From: Przewalskia tangutica
Lineage: Eukaryota > Streptophyta > Magnoliopsida > Solanales > Solanaceae
Length of the DNA stretch: 64,000 nucleotides
Direction of reading: 5' to 3'
Assembly: GCA_029844215.1 (NCBI GenBank)
Contig: JAQGDG010000048.1
Coordinates: 248,001-312,000 of the forward strand
Position numbers and translations under genes: made by a program. How positions within the stretch are numbered: position 1 is the stretch's first letter; the number at the start of each line of letters is the position of its first letter. Of the stretch, positions 55,735 through 64,000 are shown one piece after another. Under the pieces are notes generated by a model, which was not told the DNA's origin, did not search any database, and saw only the letters and a list, made by a program, of their open reading frames with translations.

Positions 55735-56045
55735 TGTGTTACTTTGCTAATCGCTGACATACCGACACGATGCGTAGCGCACGTATGCTTCCATTTTGAT
55801 ATCGCCATCGCTTTCCTTGGGCATACCGACACGCGTAGCGCACGCATGTTCCCATTTGGAATGCCGCTTTATTGTTTCCTCGGGCATACCGACACGACGC
55901 GTAGCGCACGTATGTTCCCATTTGGAATGCCGCTTATTGTTTCCTCGGCATATCGACACGACGCGTAGCGCACGTATGTTTCCATTTGGAATGCCGCTTA
56001 TTGTTTCCTTGACATATCGACACGACGCGAGCGCACGTACGCATG
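55735..56045 (+). repeat. 68-bp tandem array, R13 5' LTR
   Basis: Five units with CATACCGACACG(A), CGTAGCGCACG and TTCCCATTTGGAATGCCG. More homogeneous than in R7. Confidence 0.88.
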
Positions 56046-56853
56046 CTCCTTTGGATTTCTTGATTGATTAATGTTACACGGACATGTCTACACCGGCAGA
56101 ATTCCGGCATGTGGCCACGTAGCAGGTCGACCACCCAAGATATCATATCGAGGTTACACGGGCATGCCTACACCGACGCAAAGATTCCGGTACGTGGCCA
56201 CGCGCCTTGTTATTATTGTCGCATCACGGACATGTCTACACCGATGCAGATTCCGGCACGCGCCACGACGCGAACACGATGGATGCCGCTGGGCGCGAGA
56301 CCCATAGTTATATTTGAGTGGTGACTTTGAGGCGCGAGTCCCCGACTTGATATGACCGCTATTTACGGTGAATCAGTAGTTTGGTTATCATACATGTCTC
56401 CCGCTTTATAGACTACTATGATTTCATTTACGCATTTCACCACATACTCTGCACTGCCAGATCGACTCCTTCGGCTGCGCTCATGCCGCAGTAGAGGTAC
56501 ATCGCTCGTGATCCTCGCCTAGATCTCATTTCAACAGTGTTGAAAGCCCGCCTTCGAGGCTTATCTTTGCATGCTTTCGAGTCAGAGGTTCTGTACATTC
56601 GTGGTACGGCGGCCCCCCCGCCATAGTTGTTGTAAATCTTAGAGGTCCGTAGTAATCGCTGTGGCAGGTTTGTAAAAAGGATAATCGTCGGGTTTTATGT
56701 ATATATACCAAGGCAACTGCTTTGCTGGCCTGCTTATTTATCATGTCTCTTATTTCATGTTTAAAGTTTTTATTTCCGCCGGTTTTCTCTCGATGTTGAT
56801 CGCCAGGTGCCCGGTAAGGCACCACCACGCCCGATTTTTGGGGCGTGACATAG

Positions 56854-56867
56854 TGGTATCGTGAGCG
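56854..56867 (+). other. R13 primer-binding site
   Basis: TGGTATCGTGAGCG, four bases after the LTR. It departs from TGGTATCAGAGC by GTG in place of AG. Confidence 0.7.
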
Positions 56868-56907
56868 CTAATCCTGAAAGTGTCTACGCATCGTGTCTAG
56901 TAGTCTT

Positions 56908-56940
56908 GATTATCGCGTGTCAGGCACCACATCTATAATC
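56908..56940 (+). other. R13 leader stem-loop (altered)
   Basis: GATTATCGCGTGT, CAGGCAC, CACATCTATAATC. The outer stem is intact; the inner stem and loop are changed at a TGT-to-CAG site. Confidence 0.5.
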
Positions 56941-57048
56941 GTGAGGCTATAGGACATTTAGATTCGTTTCCATTCTTCTCATTCCGAGATCGTGCCTTAG
57001 AGTCGTGTTGTAAGTCGACCCTCCGACGAAATTTTTCTCCTTATCGCT

Positions 57049-57150
57049 ATGCCTCCGCGCAGGCAACCCGCCCAGAGGCAAGGCGCACCGAGGAGTCGCG
57101 AGTCGAGTACAGAGGGACACGAGGCACGCCCAATCATTACCTGTGGTAAG
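57049..57150 (+). pseudogene. R13 gag start only
   Basis: ATG 195 bp after the primer-binding site; MPPRRQPAQRQGAPRS resembles the R9 gag N-terminus. The frame stays open to 57315, but from about 57180 the sequence is 3' non-coding region, so the C-terminal part is fortuitous. The gag deletion resembles that of R7. Confidence 0.65.
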
Positions 57151-57179
57151 GCTTCATTCGGGAGTTCTCGCGACGCCAC

Positions 57180-57911
57180 TAGCCCCAAAGCAGAGTTTTG
57201 TATACGTGATAAGCGGGTATACCTAAGTGTTGATCGAGAAGGCCAGGTTAATTATGAGTTAGAAAACATGCTTAGTCGGAGGATAAGTACGGGACACGGT
57301 AAGTGTGAACCTTAGATCGTCACGATCAGACCTGAGGTAAGGTCGCCTCGAGTAAAAGATTCGCTTTATGTTTGACCTTTATCGAGCGCGAGTATACGCG
57401 GGGTTTATTTGAGTGATCACCCACTGTAATGTGAGACGGAAGTGGTAGCTTTCATGACGTGATTTAGCGTGATTGTTCCGTGTCGGGAACAAGCGGCTTC
57501 GACGCGATCGCTGGTCGGGTTGAGGATGATACGGTCAACCCGTAGCCCGATTGAGGTGGGGTCAGTTCGTGGTCCCGCCAGTGGTAGGTCACGAGGATGC
57601 TAGGCCCAAGTTTGTATGATCATCGATGAGTTCGTGGACGCGCTCGACCGCAGCCGTTCGAAGGCCGGAATGGCCTTAAGGAAGTTCGAGGTTAGTAAGA
57701 TGACCAAGTTCGAGGTAGTGACTCCGCAGATTTTCGAACTAAGTAACGATCAAGTATGGTACGACCGAGAGTTCAAGTGTTCGAGAAGCGGCACGACGCA
57801 GTAAGGAAAGAAGAGGACGCGCGTTATTTCGCACGCCGTTCGTGGCATCGCAACTCGTTAGAGGAACTTTATCGTTATCCGATTGAGAAGGAACATTCGA
57901 CGAATGTTTCT
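57180..57911 (+). other. R13 3' non-coding region with conserved hairpin
   Basis: GAGTTAGAAAACATG, GTAAGGTCGCC and GTGGTAGCTTTCATGACG blocks. Hairpin arms CGGGTTGA (57516-57523) and TCAACCCG (57535-57542) are perfect 8-mers with an 11-base loop. GAAGGAACATTCGACGAATG precedes the polypurine tract. Confidence 0.65.
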
Positions 57912-57924
57912 AAGGCGAGGAGAA
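57912..57924 (+). other. R13 polypurine tract
   Basis: AAGGCGAGGAGAA adjoining TGTTATACCCCG; one C interrupts the purine run. Confidence 0.82.
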
Positions 57925-58660
57925 TGTTATACCCCGTAGTTGCAGTGGTATGTTTAGAGGACGCACGCATTTAGAGTACTACAGTAAATTTTGAAAAGAA
58001 AGAAAGACGCGAGTTTTCGACTAAAAGTTTCCTGCTATTTGTGAAGAAAAAGGTTCGTTAACGGGAATTGATTCCCAGATTTGGTATTTGGACTTCATAG
58101 ATTATATTAGAATTATGGAATTTTATTTTCTAAATGGTCACGCCGGCCCACTGAGAAATTTACTGCCATGGGCCCACTTTGTTTTCTAGATTTTGGCCAT
58201 TGTGGATATTTTTCAAAGACGCTTTTTAGGGCTTACAGAGGGTGACACGTGTCACCCCGCCAGTGGCTTGGCCAAAGTTACCTTTGGGCACAAGTGCCGA
58301 TCAGAGTCGCTTTCCGACTAAACGCTTTCCACAATTTCGTAGGAAAATTCGCTATGTCCTTTTAATTTTTGCGGATTTTTCCGAGAGACGAAACATTTTG
58401 GACCAACGGAGGGTGACATGTGTCACCTCACATTGGAAGCAAGTGGGCGTCCAAGTGGAAGATGGTTCACGAATCGCTTGACCTGTGGCTCACGCTTTGG
58501 CCCTATTGGTTCCTTGTTTTGTGCCTTGTTTTGGCCTTGTTTTGTGGCTTGTCTTGTGCCATGTTTTGTGGAGTAGGAGTTAAGGTGCACTTGGCTTGAT
58601 CAAGGCCTTACACTTGCCTTGCACATGGCTTGATTCGCCATCGTTGGCATTTGGGTTTGC

Positions 58661-58668
58661 TATAAATA
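58661..58668 (+). promoter_or_regulatory. TATA box, R13 3' LTR
   Basis: TATAAATACCCC, 736 bp into the LTR. Confidence 0.7.
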
Positions 58669-60699
58669 CCCCTTAGTCGATGAACTTTCTTCATCCAAAA
58701 ATCATTTCCAAGTCTTGAAATCTCTCCCCTTTGTGAGTTGAAATTCGCCCAAGCCCTCCCCTTGAGCTTGGCCGAGAGGTCTCCCTTAGAGCGAGGTTTG
58801 GCCGGGTACCCCTAGCCTAGTTGTTTTCAGATAATACCCTTTGTCAGGTATAGAAATACTCCCTAGTATTGTTATAATGCCCAAAATACCTTAGCCTCAG
58901 GCCTTGTAGTATTCCAAAGATACCTCTTTACGTAGAGTCCTAAATACTACCTTTCGCCCTTTAGTCTCAAACCGAAACCCTAAGGAAATCTTCATCGTTG
59001 AAGATGTGAGTAGGTTGGTTAGAACTTCTAAGGGTTGCTGGGGTGGTTTGAGCGCACAGTGGAGCTAAACCTTGCTCAGAGCGACATTAAACTCTGATAA
59101 TTTTTGGGCTTATCGAGGTAATTATCTTATCCTCTATCAGAATTGGAAATTACATGCTTGTTAGATATATAGTTGAAGATACTATATACGGGACTATACT
59201 TAGTATTCGCAATGTCTTTTGACTTAAGCCCAAGAATAAAGAATCGAATCGAATCAGATTTACATAGATCAGAGCAAGAGACTTGTGTAGAATTGTACGC
59301 GTCCGTTAGACGTGTTAACCCCTCGTCAAGCTGGTAGCCACCGATAGTGAGGAGATTTACGCTGTCATGTGAGGTGCCGAATTTTCTATAGAAAGATAGA
59401 AACTTGTGTTTTGGGGTTAATAGACGCCAGACCTTTATAGTGAAAGTACTAAGAGTAGCGATTCTACTCGGCGAGTGGAAAGCGGCCAGTGCGTTGTAGT
59501 ACTTGGAGCATTTTGCTTATTGTCGATAAATCGTCGCGAGGTATGTGAACCTCTTCCTATCTCTTCTAGCATGATACGTGTGTAACTATGTAGTACCAGA
59601 CGCATACGTGTTTAAAGTATTTGATTGGTTTGAAACATAAAGTGTTATAACGCTTTACGAAGTCGTTATAAATACTTTACGTAGGTAAGAAAATACTTTG
59701 TGGTTTTAAAAGGTAATCGATGTGAATTATAACCGCTTGTTATAATAAAGAACTTGATGTATTTCAAAAGATTTATAAATCGCTTTGAAGTGAGAGTAAC
59801 ACTTTGTTTTAAAAGGTTTTAAAAAGAGTTATACTAGCTTTACGTGAGTTAGGTATAATGTCTTAAGAGAGGTAAAGAAAATGGTTTATCGATGTTAGGT
59901 TAAGAGACTTGATCTTACGAGATAAGAGACTTAACTTATTTGTTTTAATGTGGATGTTTGGTGAAACCTCATTCGTGAGTAATGAGTACTTGGTGTTATT
60001 TAAAGTGGATAAGGTTTTACCGATTTCGAAATCGTAACGTATCGCTGCACTACCGCAAATGCTAATAAAGGAAAATGTATTGAATAATGTCAGATCGTAT
60101 TAAAAACCAGTAGAAACCTCCATCCGCATAGAAACTAAGATGAGACAAAATGATATTACATTTTCTAGATCATGGTCGCCGTAATAAGAATGTTGTAAAC
60201 AAGAATAACCTACTCACGTGAGACATATATTACTCAATTGTTCTAAAAGGAATCAAGTGATTAAGTTTATGAACTATGAAACCATTTGAAAACGGTAAGG
60301 TTTCGAGTAATCAAACTAGGCAACCGAACTTAGGAAAAGAATGTTGTTACTTGATTTTGAAAAGGAACGGGCTCGGCCATTCTAATACTACGTATCGTGA
60401 CTTTGATAAAAGTAATGGATCTCTTTAAGGAACTTAACTTACGTAGTACTTTAGGTTAAAACCCTGACGCTGGCATAAAATGAAAGTACTTTGAGTCAGG
60501 TATAACTCTATGCTTGTTGTTGTGAAACTCGCCTATGCTTGTTGTCGCGGAAACTTGCCTACGCCAGTGATGATAGCCTTGTGCAAGTGTTGTATTTCGT
60601 GTTACCGCTGCTCTCGGAGGGTCGTTGACTTGTTGAGAACTTACTCGACGCCGGCAAAGCGACGAGAAATTCCACTGCACGCCTCGCTGATTGGTTACT

Positions 60700-61005
60700 T
60701 TGCTAATCGCCGACATACCGACATCGCAGCGCATCGCATGCTTCCATTTTGATATCGCATCGCTTCCTTCGGGCATACCGACACGATGCGTAGCGCATCG
60801 CATGTTCCCATTTGGAATGCCGCTTATTGTTTCCTTCGGCATACCGACGATGCGTAGCGCACGCATGTTCCCATTTGGAATGCCGCTTATTGTTTCCTTT
60901 GGGCATACCGACACGATGCGTAGCGCATCGCATGTTTCATTTGGAATGCTGGCTTATTGTTTCCTTCGACATACCGACACGATGCGTAGCGCACGTATGC
61001 TCCTT
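60700..61005 (+). repeat. 68-bp tandem array, R13 3' LTR
   Basis: Five units; first two shortened by small deletions. Confidence 0.85.
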
Positions 61006-61798
61006 TGGATTTCTTGATTGATTAATGTTACATGGATACGTCTACACCGATGCAGATTCGGCACGTGGCTACGCGTGGTCGACCACCCAAGATATTGTTA
61101 TTCGAGGTTACGGGCATGTCTACACCGACGCAGATTCGGTACATGCGCCACGCGCCTTGTTATTATTGTTGCATCACGGACATGTCTACACCGGCAAAGA
61201 TTCCGGCACGCGCCATGACGCGAACACGATGGATGTCGGGCGTGAGACCCATAGTTATATTTGAGTGGTGACTTTGAGGCGCGAGTCCTCGACTTGATAT
61301 GATCGCTATTTACGGTGAATCGTAGTTTGTTATCATACATGTCTCCCGCTTATAGACTACTATGATTTCATTTACAAGATTTCGGGCCACATACTCTGCA
61401 CTGCCAGATCGACTCCTTCGGGGCCGCGTCACGCCGCAGTAGAGGTACATCGCTCGTGGATCCTCGCCTTAGGATCTCCTTTCAGCGGTTGAAAGCTCCG
61501 CTTCCTTCTGAGGCTTATCTTTGGCATGTTTCCTCGAGTTGTAGGTTCTGTACATTCGTGGTACGCGGCCCCGTCCCGCCATAGTTGTTGTAAATCTTAG
61601 AGGTCCAGAGTAATCGCTGTGTGGTTTGTAAAAGGATAACCGTCGGTTTTATGTATATATACCAAGGCAACTGCTGCTGGCCTGCTTATTTATCATGTCT
61701 CTTATTTCATGTTTAAAGTTTTTATTTCCGCCGGTTTTCTCGATGTTGATCGCCAGGTGCCCGGTAAGGCACCGCCACGCCCGATTTTTGGTGTGACA

Positions 61799-62687
61799 AT
61801 AAGTTTATCAGAAAACAAATTCTATGTAAGTACGCTTGATTATTCTTCTTTAAACCCTTCTACCGTGATAACACCAATTTATTCGCAATATTCTTCTAAG
61901 TATTTAATACTTATTCTTATACTACTACAGATGTATTCTCTAATTCAAAAGAGGGTTAGGATTATTTACCCTGTAGCCCAATAATATCCTAGATAAAAGT
62001 CGCTACCGAGCAAGGTTTTGCTCCTGTTGTACGCTCCAGGAAACCTTAGAAGTTCTTCACAACTTCTACTAAGTACTAAGTGGATTTGGGCTAGGTATTT
62101 TGGGCATTATAACAATACTAGAAGACAACTTTTCTACCAAGAGAGGGTAGATTTCGCTAGGCTAGTGGGGAGGCCTCGGCCAACTTTACTCTGGTGGGGA
62201 AAGTGTTTGGACGAAATGGCTTTAAGGAGAGGAGAGGATTTTTCAAGACTTGAAGTAATTTTGTGGACGAAGAACTCTTCATCTGGGGGTATTTATAGGT
62301 CAAGCCATGGCCAACCAAGGGCCAAGATGATGCCAAGTGCAAGGCAAGTGTCCATTCTATCTACTACACACAAATATCCTACCAACTCTTTGACTTGTGC
62401 AAAGGCACAAAAAACGTGCCAACCTTGTCCAATTCGTCCAATGGACGATTTCAAGTCCACCAATCGAGGTGCCAAGTGTCGCCTCCCGCTGGTCCAAAAT
62501 GTTTCGCCTCTCGAAAAATCCGCAAAATTAGAAATGGCATAGCCGAATTTACCCTACGAAAGTCAGGAAACGCTTCGCCGAAACGATTCTTTTAGCGAAG
62601 TCAGGCACAATTTTCGAACTTGGCCTAACTTTAAGGCTAAACTTTCGTGACGCACGCCTCACGCATACTCCTAAATACGGTATAACA
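61799..62687 (-). mobile_element. R12 3' LTR, start segment
   Basis: Leftward from 62687 the LTR reads TGTTATACCG, a degenerate palindrome (GAGGTGCCAAGTGTCGCCTC near 62466), and a minus-strand TATA at 62290-62297, then continues across R13 to 51467. Combined length is about 2.4 kb, shorter than the non-autonomous LTRs. It borders a polypurine tract on the right, so it is the 3' LTR of R12. Confidence 0.87.
62290..62297 (-). promoter_or_regulatory. TATA box, R12 LTR
   Basis: TATAAATACCCCC on the minus strand, 390 bp into the LTR. Confidence 0.7.
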
Positions 62688-62696
62688 TTCTCCCTT
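62688..62696 (-). other. R12 polypurine tract
   Basis: AAGGGAGAA on the minus strand directly before TGTTATACCG, preceded by the GGAACATTGGGACGAATGTT block seen in the other elements. It confirms that R12 belongs to the same family. Confidence 0.82.
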
Positions 62697-62835
62697 AGAA
62701 ACATTCGTCCCAATGTTCCTTCCCAAGCATTAACGATAAGATTCTTCATAACTTAAACAGCTTGCAAATGCCACACACGCCACGTAACAACACTTAGGCA
62801 TAAACGATAATGAAGATTTACAAGTAGAAAGTGAA
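62697..62835 (-). other. R12 spacer between pol stop and polypurine tract
   Basis: About 140 bp with GTTTATGCCTAAGTGTTGTTACG-like sequence, homologous to the last part of the non-coding region of the other elements. The longer 3' non-coding region with hairpin is absent here, unlike the 0.75-0.95 kb in the non-autonomous copies. Confidence 0.55.
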
Positions 62836-64000
62836 TTACCCGGAGGTATGGGAATAAGCGAGGATACTTCGCTTCATGTCTTCCTCGCCTTCCCAAGTCA
62901 TCTCCTCCTAAGCTCGCTCCGCCACAAGACTTTGACTAAGCCACATCCTCGTCCGCAGACGCCTAACTCGACGATCGACTATCGCTACGGGAATCTCCTC
63001 ATACGATAACCCCTGGTCACACCGACATCGCCAATCGGGTGTACCCTAGATGGATCCCCGATACATCTCCTCAAGATAGATACGTGAAAACTGACGACCG
63101 CTTCCGACGGACGGCAGATCCAACTCATAGGCACCTTGCCTACCTCGCGACAATATGAAACGCCCAATGTACTGGGCCGAAGTTTCCTTCTTCCCGATCT
63201 CATCACACCCTTCATGGGTGACACCTTCAGAAAACCCAATCATCAATCGCGAACTCCGATGTCGACGACGATGATCTCGTGATACGACTTATGTCGACTC
63301 GAAGCCGCCAATAGCCGCCTCGAATAAGCTTCACCTTATCCACCGCCGCACCAAATCCGTCCCACTAGCCGCACTCTCGCCCACATCGAACCAACCTATA
63401 GGCGATCTGCACTTCCTCCCATACAAGGCCTCATAAGGCGCCATCTGAATACTGGAGTGGTAGCTATTATTGTAAGCGAACTCAACTAGAGGTAAATGAT
63501 CCTCCCAGCTACCCCTGAAGTCGATAACACAGGCTCGCAACATATCCTCAAGAGTCCGGATAGTGCGCGCCCGTCTGGCCTGTCTGCGGATGGAATGCAA
63601 GACTGTGCTCACCGCGCCCCAAAACCTTCTCGAAAGACCTCCGTGCTAGCCAGAACCGGGCTCTCGCTCGATATGATCGAATAGGGACTCCATGCATCGA
63701 CGATCTCTGATGTAAAGTCCGCATAATCCTCACTAAAAAGTCGCCCCGACGGAAGAAAGTGGGCTGATTTTGTCACCGTCGATTTATAACCCATATAGAA
63801 TCATGTCTCATCTGAAAGCGAGGTAATCCCGTGACGAAGTCCATGTTGATTACCTCCCACTTCCGTGTCTGATCTCAATCGCTCAGAATAAACCACCGTG
63901 CCTCGTGCTCTACCTTCACCGCCGACAACACGCACCGAGCTACTAACTCGCAACGCCCTCTTCAAGCCATCCCACCAATACACGTATCTAAGGTCGTGGT
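62836..64000 (-). pseudogene. R12 pol, integrase 3' part with chromodomain-like tail (continues beyond window)
   Basis: Integrase inserts the cDNA into host DNA in the nucleus. From the right edge leftward: YWWDGLKR (end of the zinc-binding region, about 63960-63985), TKSAHFLP (start of the catalytic core, about 63750-63775), AFHPQT (near the catalytic Glu, about 63590-63610), and TLEDMLRACVIDF and GSWEDHLPLVEFAYNNSYH (about 63470-63560). APYEALYGRKCRSPIGWFDV follows (about 63390-63450), then FLKVSPMKGVMR (GPY/F region, about 63200-63235), and RRLRT with EEMTWEGEEDMK (chromodomain-like end, about 62865-62905). Stop TAA at 62836-62838. The catalytic Asp residues fall at frameshifts, so the gene is broken. 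The tail and long LTR fit Tekay/Del chromoviruses. Confidence 0.92.

Larger units (their letters stand above)
52955..56850 (+). repeat. R13 5' LTR
   Basis: Begins TGTTATACCTCGTAGTTGC. Palindromes at 53268-53283 (G-box) and 53445-53466, TATA at 53694-53701, CTTGCCTATGCTTG array at 55550-55610, 68-bp array at 55735-56045, CATGTCTACACCG units at 56080-56260, end TTGGGGCGTGACA. Confidence 0.9.
52955..61798 (+). mobile_element. R13: short-internal non-autonomous element
   Basis: 5' LTR 52955-56850 (3896 bp), internal 56851-57924 (1074 bp), 3' LTR 57925-61798 (3874 bp). Same architecture and mosaic U3 as R7. The internal region has only primer-binding site, leader hairpin, gag start, 3' non-coding region and polypurine tract. 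Flanks are ATATA (left) and ATAAG (right); R12 reads through if the right flank lost two bases, so the target duplication is imperfect. Its LTRs keep many CG dinucleotides that are TG or CA in other copies, consistent with a young, less deaminated insertion. Confidence 0.92.
57925..61798 (+). repeat. R13 3' LTR
   Basis: Collinear with the 5' LTR. TATA at 58661-58668, 68-bp array at 60700-61005, CATGTCTACACCG units at 61035-61210, end TTTTTGGTGTGACA. Its differences from the 5' copy are mostly short indels and TGT/CAG swaps. Confidence 0.9.

Noticed and set aside
55525..55968. 147-codon frame in the R13 5' LTR, and similar frames at 60456-60914 and 36978-37475
   Set aside because: All cross the 68-bp LTR arrays, on either strand; their peptides are repeat translations.
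62018..62542. 174-codon plus-strand frame in the R12 LTR
   Set aside because: Antisense to the R12 LTR promoter region; the same stretch in R2, R3 and R9 has stops.

Overview
The window looks like plant nuclear heterochromatin. It is built almost entirely from one family of long-LTR Ty3/gypsy retrotransposons nested inside one another, and I see no host gene. The plant assignment rests on three things: a primer-binding site matching initiator tRNA-Met just after the LTR, a gag with zinc knuckles, and an integrase with a GPY/F-type region and a chromodomain-like tail. This combination, with LTRs of 3-4 kb, is typical of the Tekay/Del chromovirus lineage of flowering plants. The host species cannot be named from the sequence.

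I number thirteen elements R1-R13 by position. R1 (+, 1-1246) sits in R2 (-, 1247-3843), which sits in LTR R3 (-, 3844-6191 and 15764-16148). R3 is also split by R4 (+, 6192-15763, LTR-internal-LTR). R3 lies in the 5' LTR of R5 (+, 16149-22165), and R5 lies in the internal region of R6 (+). R6 is a tandem internal-LTR-internal-LTR structure (22166-25347, 43092-46596). Its central LTR holds R7 (+, 25348-43086, TSD ACATA), whose 5' LTR holds R8 (+, 26959-35886, TSD ACTTG). A rearrangement joint near 46596 joins R6 to R9 (-, to 49421). R9 and R11 (+, 49978-51466) interrupt LTR R10 (-). R12 (-, 51467-52954 and 61799-64000) interrupts R11 and is the only copy seen with a sizeable pol region, the integrase 3' part. 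Its LTR holds R13 (+, 52955-61798).

Most copies are non-autonomous. R4, R5, R6 and R8 keep a decayed gag and a 3' non-coding region of about 1 kb, with no protease, reverse transcriptase or RNase H. R7 and R13 are reduced to about 1.05-1.07 kb of internal sequence with only the first gag codons. What they share are cis signals: LTR termini TGTTATACC...GTGACA (or GTTACA), a TATA box, the primer-binding site, a leader stem-loop with a palindromic loop, a second hairpin about 0.6 kb before the LTR, and the polypurine tract. Their proteins were presumably supplied in trans by an R12-like element.

Every reading frame is broken. Part of the damage (recurrent short deletions at CNG sites, TGT-to-CAG block changes between otherwise near-identical LTRs, and the same missing base in six of seven primer-binding sites) looks more like systematic consensus error than natural mutation. 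LTR boundaries below should be good to a few bases, array boundaries to about 10-20 bases.
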